Under the pieces are notes generated by a model, which was given only the letters and a program-made list of their open reading frames with translations, did not search any database and was not told the origin of the DNA. 15,450 bases of DNA from Parvibacillus sp035426385 (GTDB taxonomy: Bacteria; Bacteroidota; Bacteroidia; Chitinophagales; Saprospiraceae). Location of the stretch: the NCBI GenBank assembly GCA_035426385.1, contig DAOLZQ010000063.1, forward strand, positions 1 through 15,450. Reading direction: 5' to 3'. Of this stretch, positions 15,303-15,450 are shown piece after piece (position 1 is the stretch's first letter; each line of letters starts with the position of its first letter). Made by a program: the position numbers and the translations under genes.

Positions 15303-15450
15303 ATGGAGCTCAATTATCGCTTTGCAATCTCAAGATTAGATTTATTACATTTTTTTTTGGGTAATATTAGAATAAGTTTGATTACAACTGAAGATAGTGT
15401 AGGTACATTAATCAGATGTGATGAGTTGCTATCACAAGTGCGCGTTGAAT
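15303..15450 (+). CDS. Possible 5' end of an unrecognised reading frame (partial)
   Basis: From ATG at 15303 the plus strand stays open for 49 codons to the window edge; an in-frame TGA lies just upstream. The predicted start is MELNYRFAISRLDLLHFFLG and continues with ordinary-looking composition. A strong Shine-Dalgarno-like GGAGGTGA (15283-15290) precedes the ATG, though the 12-nt gap after it is rather long and such sites are uncommon in this phylum. A run of nine T (15350-15358) lies in the frame. I do not recognise the protein, and an open stretch this short can occur by chance. Confidence 0.25.
   Translation, partial: MELNYRFAISRLDLLHFFLGNIRISLITTEDSVGTLIRCDELLSQVRVE

Noticed and set aside
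1..15450. A new defence, mobile or secondary-metabolite system
   Set aside because: No transposase, integrase, nuclease, toxin-antitoxin pair, reverse transcriptase, repeat array or biosynthetic megagene is visible. Nearly all genes are recognisable housekeeping families.

Overview
The window looks like chromosomal core sequence from a member of the Bacteroidota, probably near the Saprospirales/Chitinophagales. The reasons are: (i) a single-chain GlyRS with the long cysteine-free insert typical of that phylum; (ii) several upstream regions carrying the Bacteroidota -7 promoter box TAnnTTTG, with a -33 TTG in the better cases; (iii) few Shine-Dalgarno sequences; and (iv) conserved genes familiar from the phylum (GH57/DUF3536 protein, the ~190-aa protein upstream of era). 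Gene density is very high. No gap exceeds 300 bp, and I see no tRNA, rRNA, CRISPR array, insertion sequence or prophage.

Layout. Positions 1-3069 (minus): a lipoprotein with HEAT-like repeats and a C-terminal cyclophilin domain, overlapping gcvT (cut by the window edge) through an ATGA stop/start. Positions 3173-6088 (minus): a small outer-membrane beta-barrel protein, then feoA and feoB for ferrous iron uptake. Positions 6216-7784 (plus): glycyl-tRNA synthetase, ending tail-to-tail with the next block. Positions 7771-11843 (minus): a tight unit of tryptophan 2,3-dioxygenase, GH57/DUF3536 glycoside hydrolase-like protein and NAD(P)H-dependent FMN reductase, with gaps of 6 and 17 bp. Positions 11987-13087 (minus): ychF. 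Positions 13138-13719 (plus): an AcpH-like ACP phosphodiesterase that starts at TTG and diverges from ychF. Positions 13713-15216 (minus): a conserved protein of unknown function followed by era. The last 234 bases hold a small inverted repeat and perhaps the 5' end of an unrecognised plus-strand reading frame.

Most genes are housekeeping: one-carbon metabolism, protein folding, iron import, tRNA charging, ribosome-associated GTPases and ACP turnover. I found no convincing undescribed defence or mobile system. The points most worth a second look are the grouping of kynA with a GH57 protein and a flavin reductase, an inverted repeat overlapping the predicted kynA promoter, the back-to-back promoters between ychF and the TTG-started acpH, the HEAT-cyclophilin lipoprotein coupled to gcvT, and the conserved unknown gene just upstream of era.
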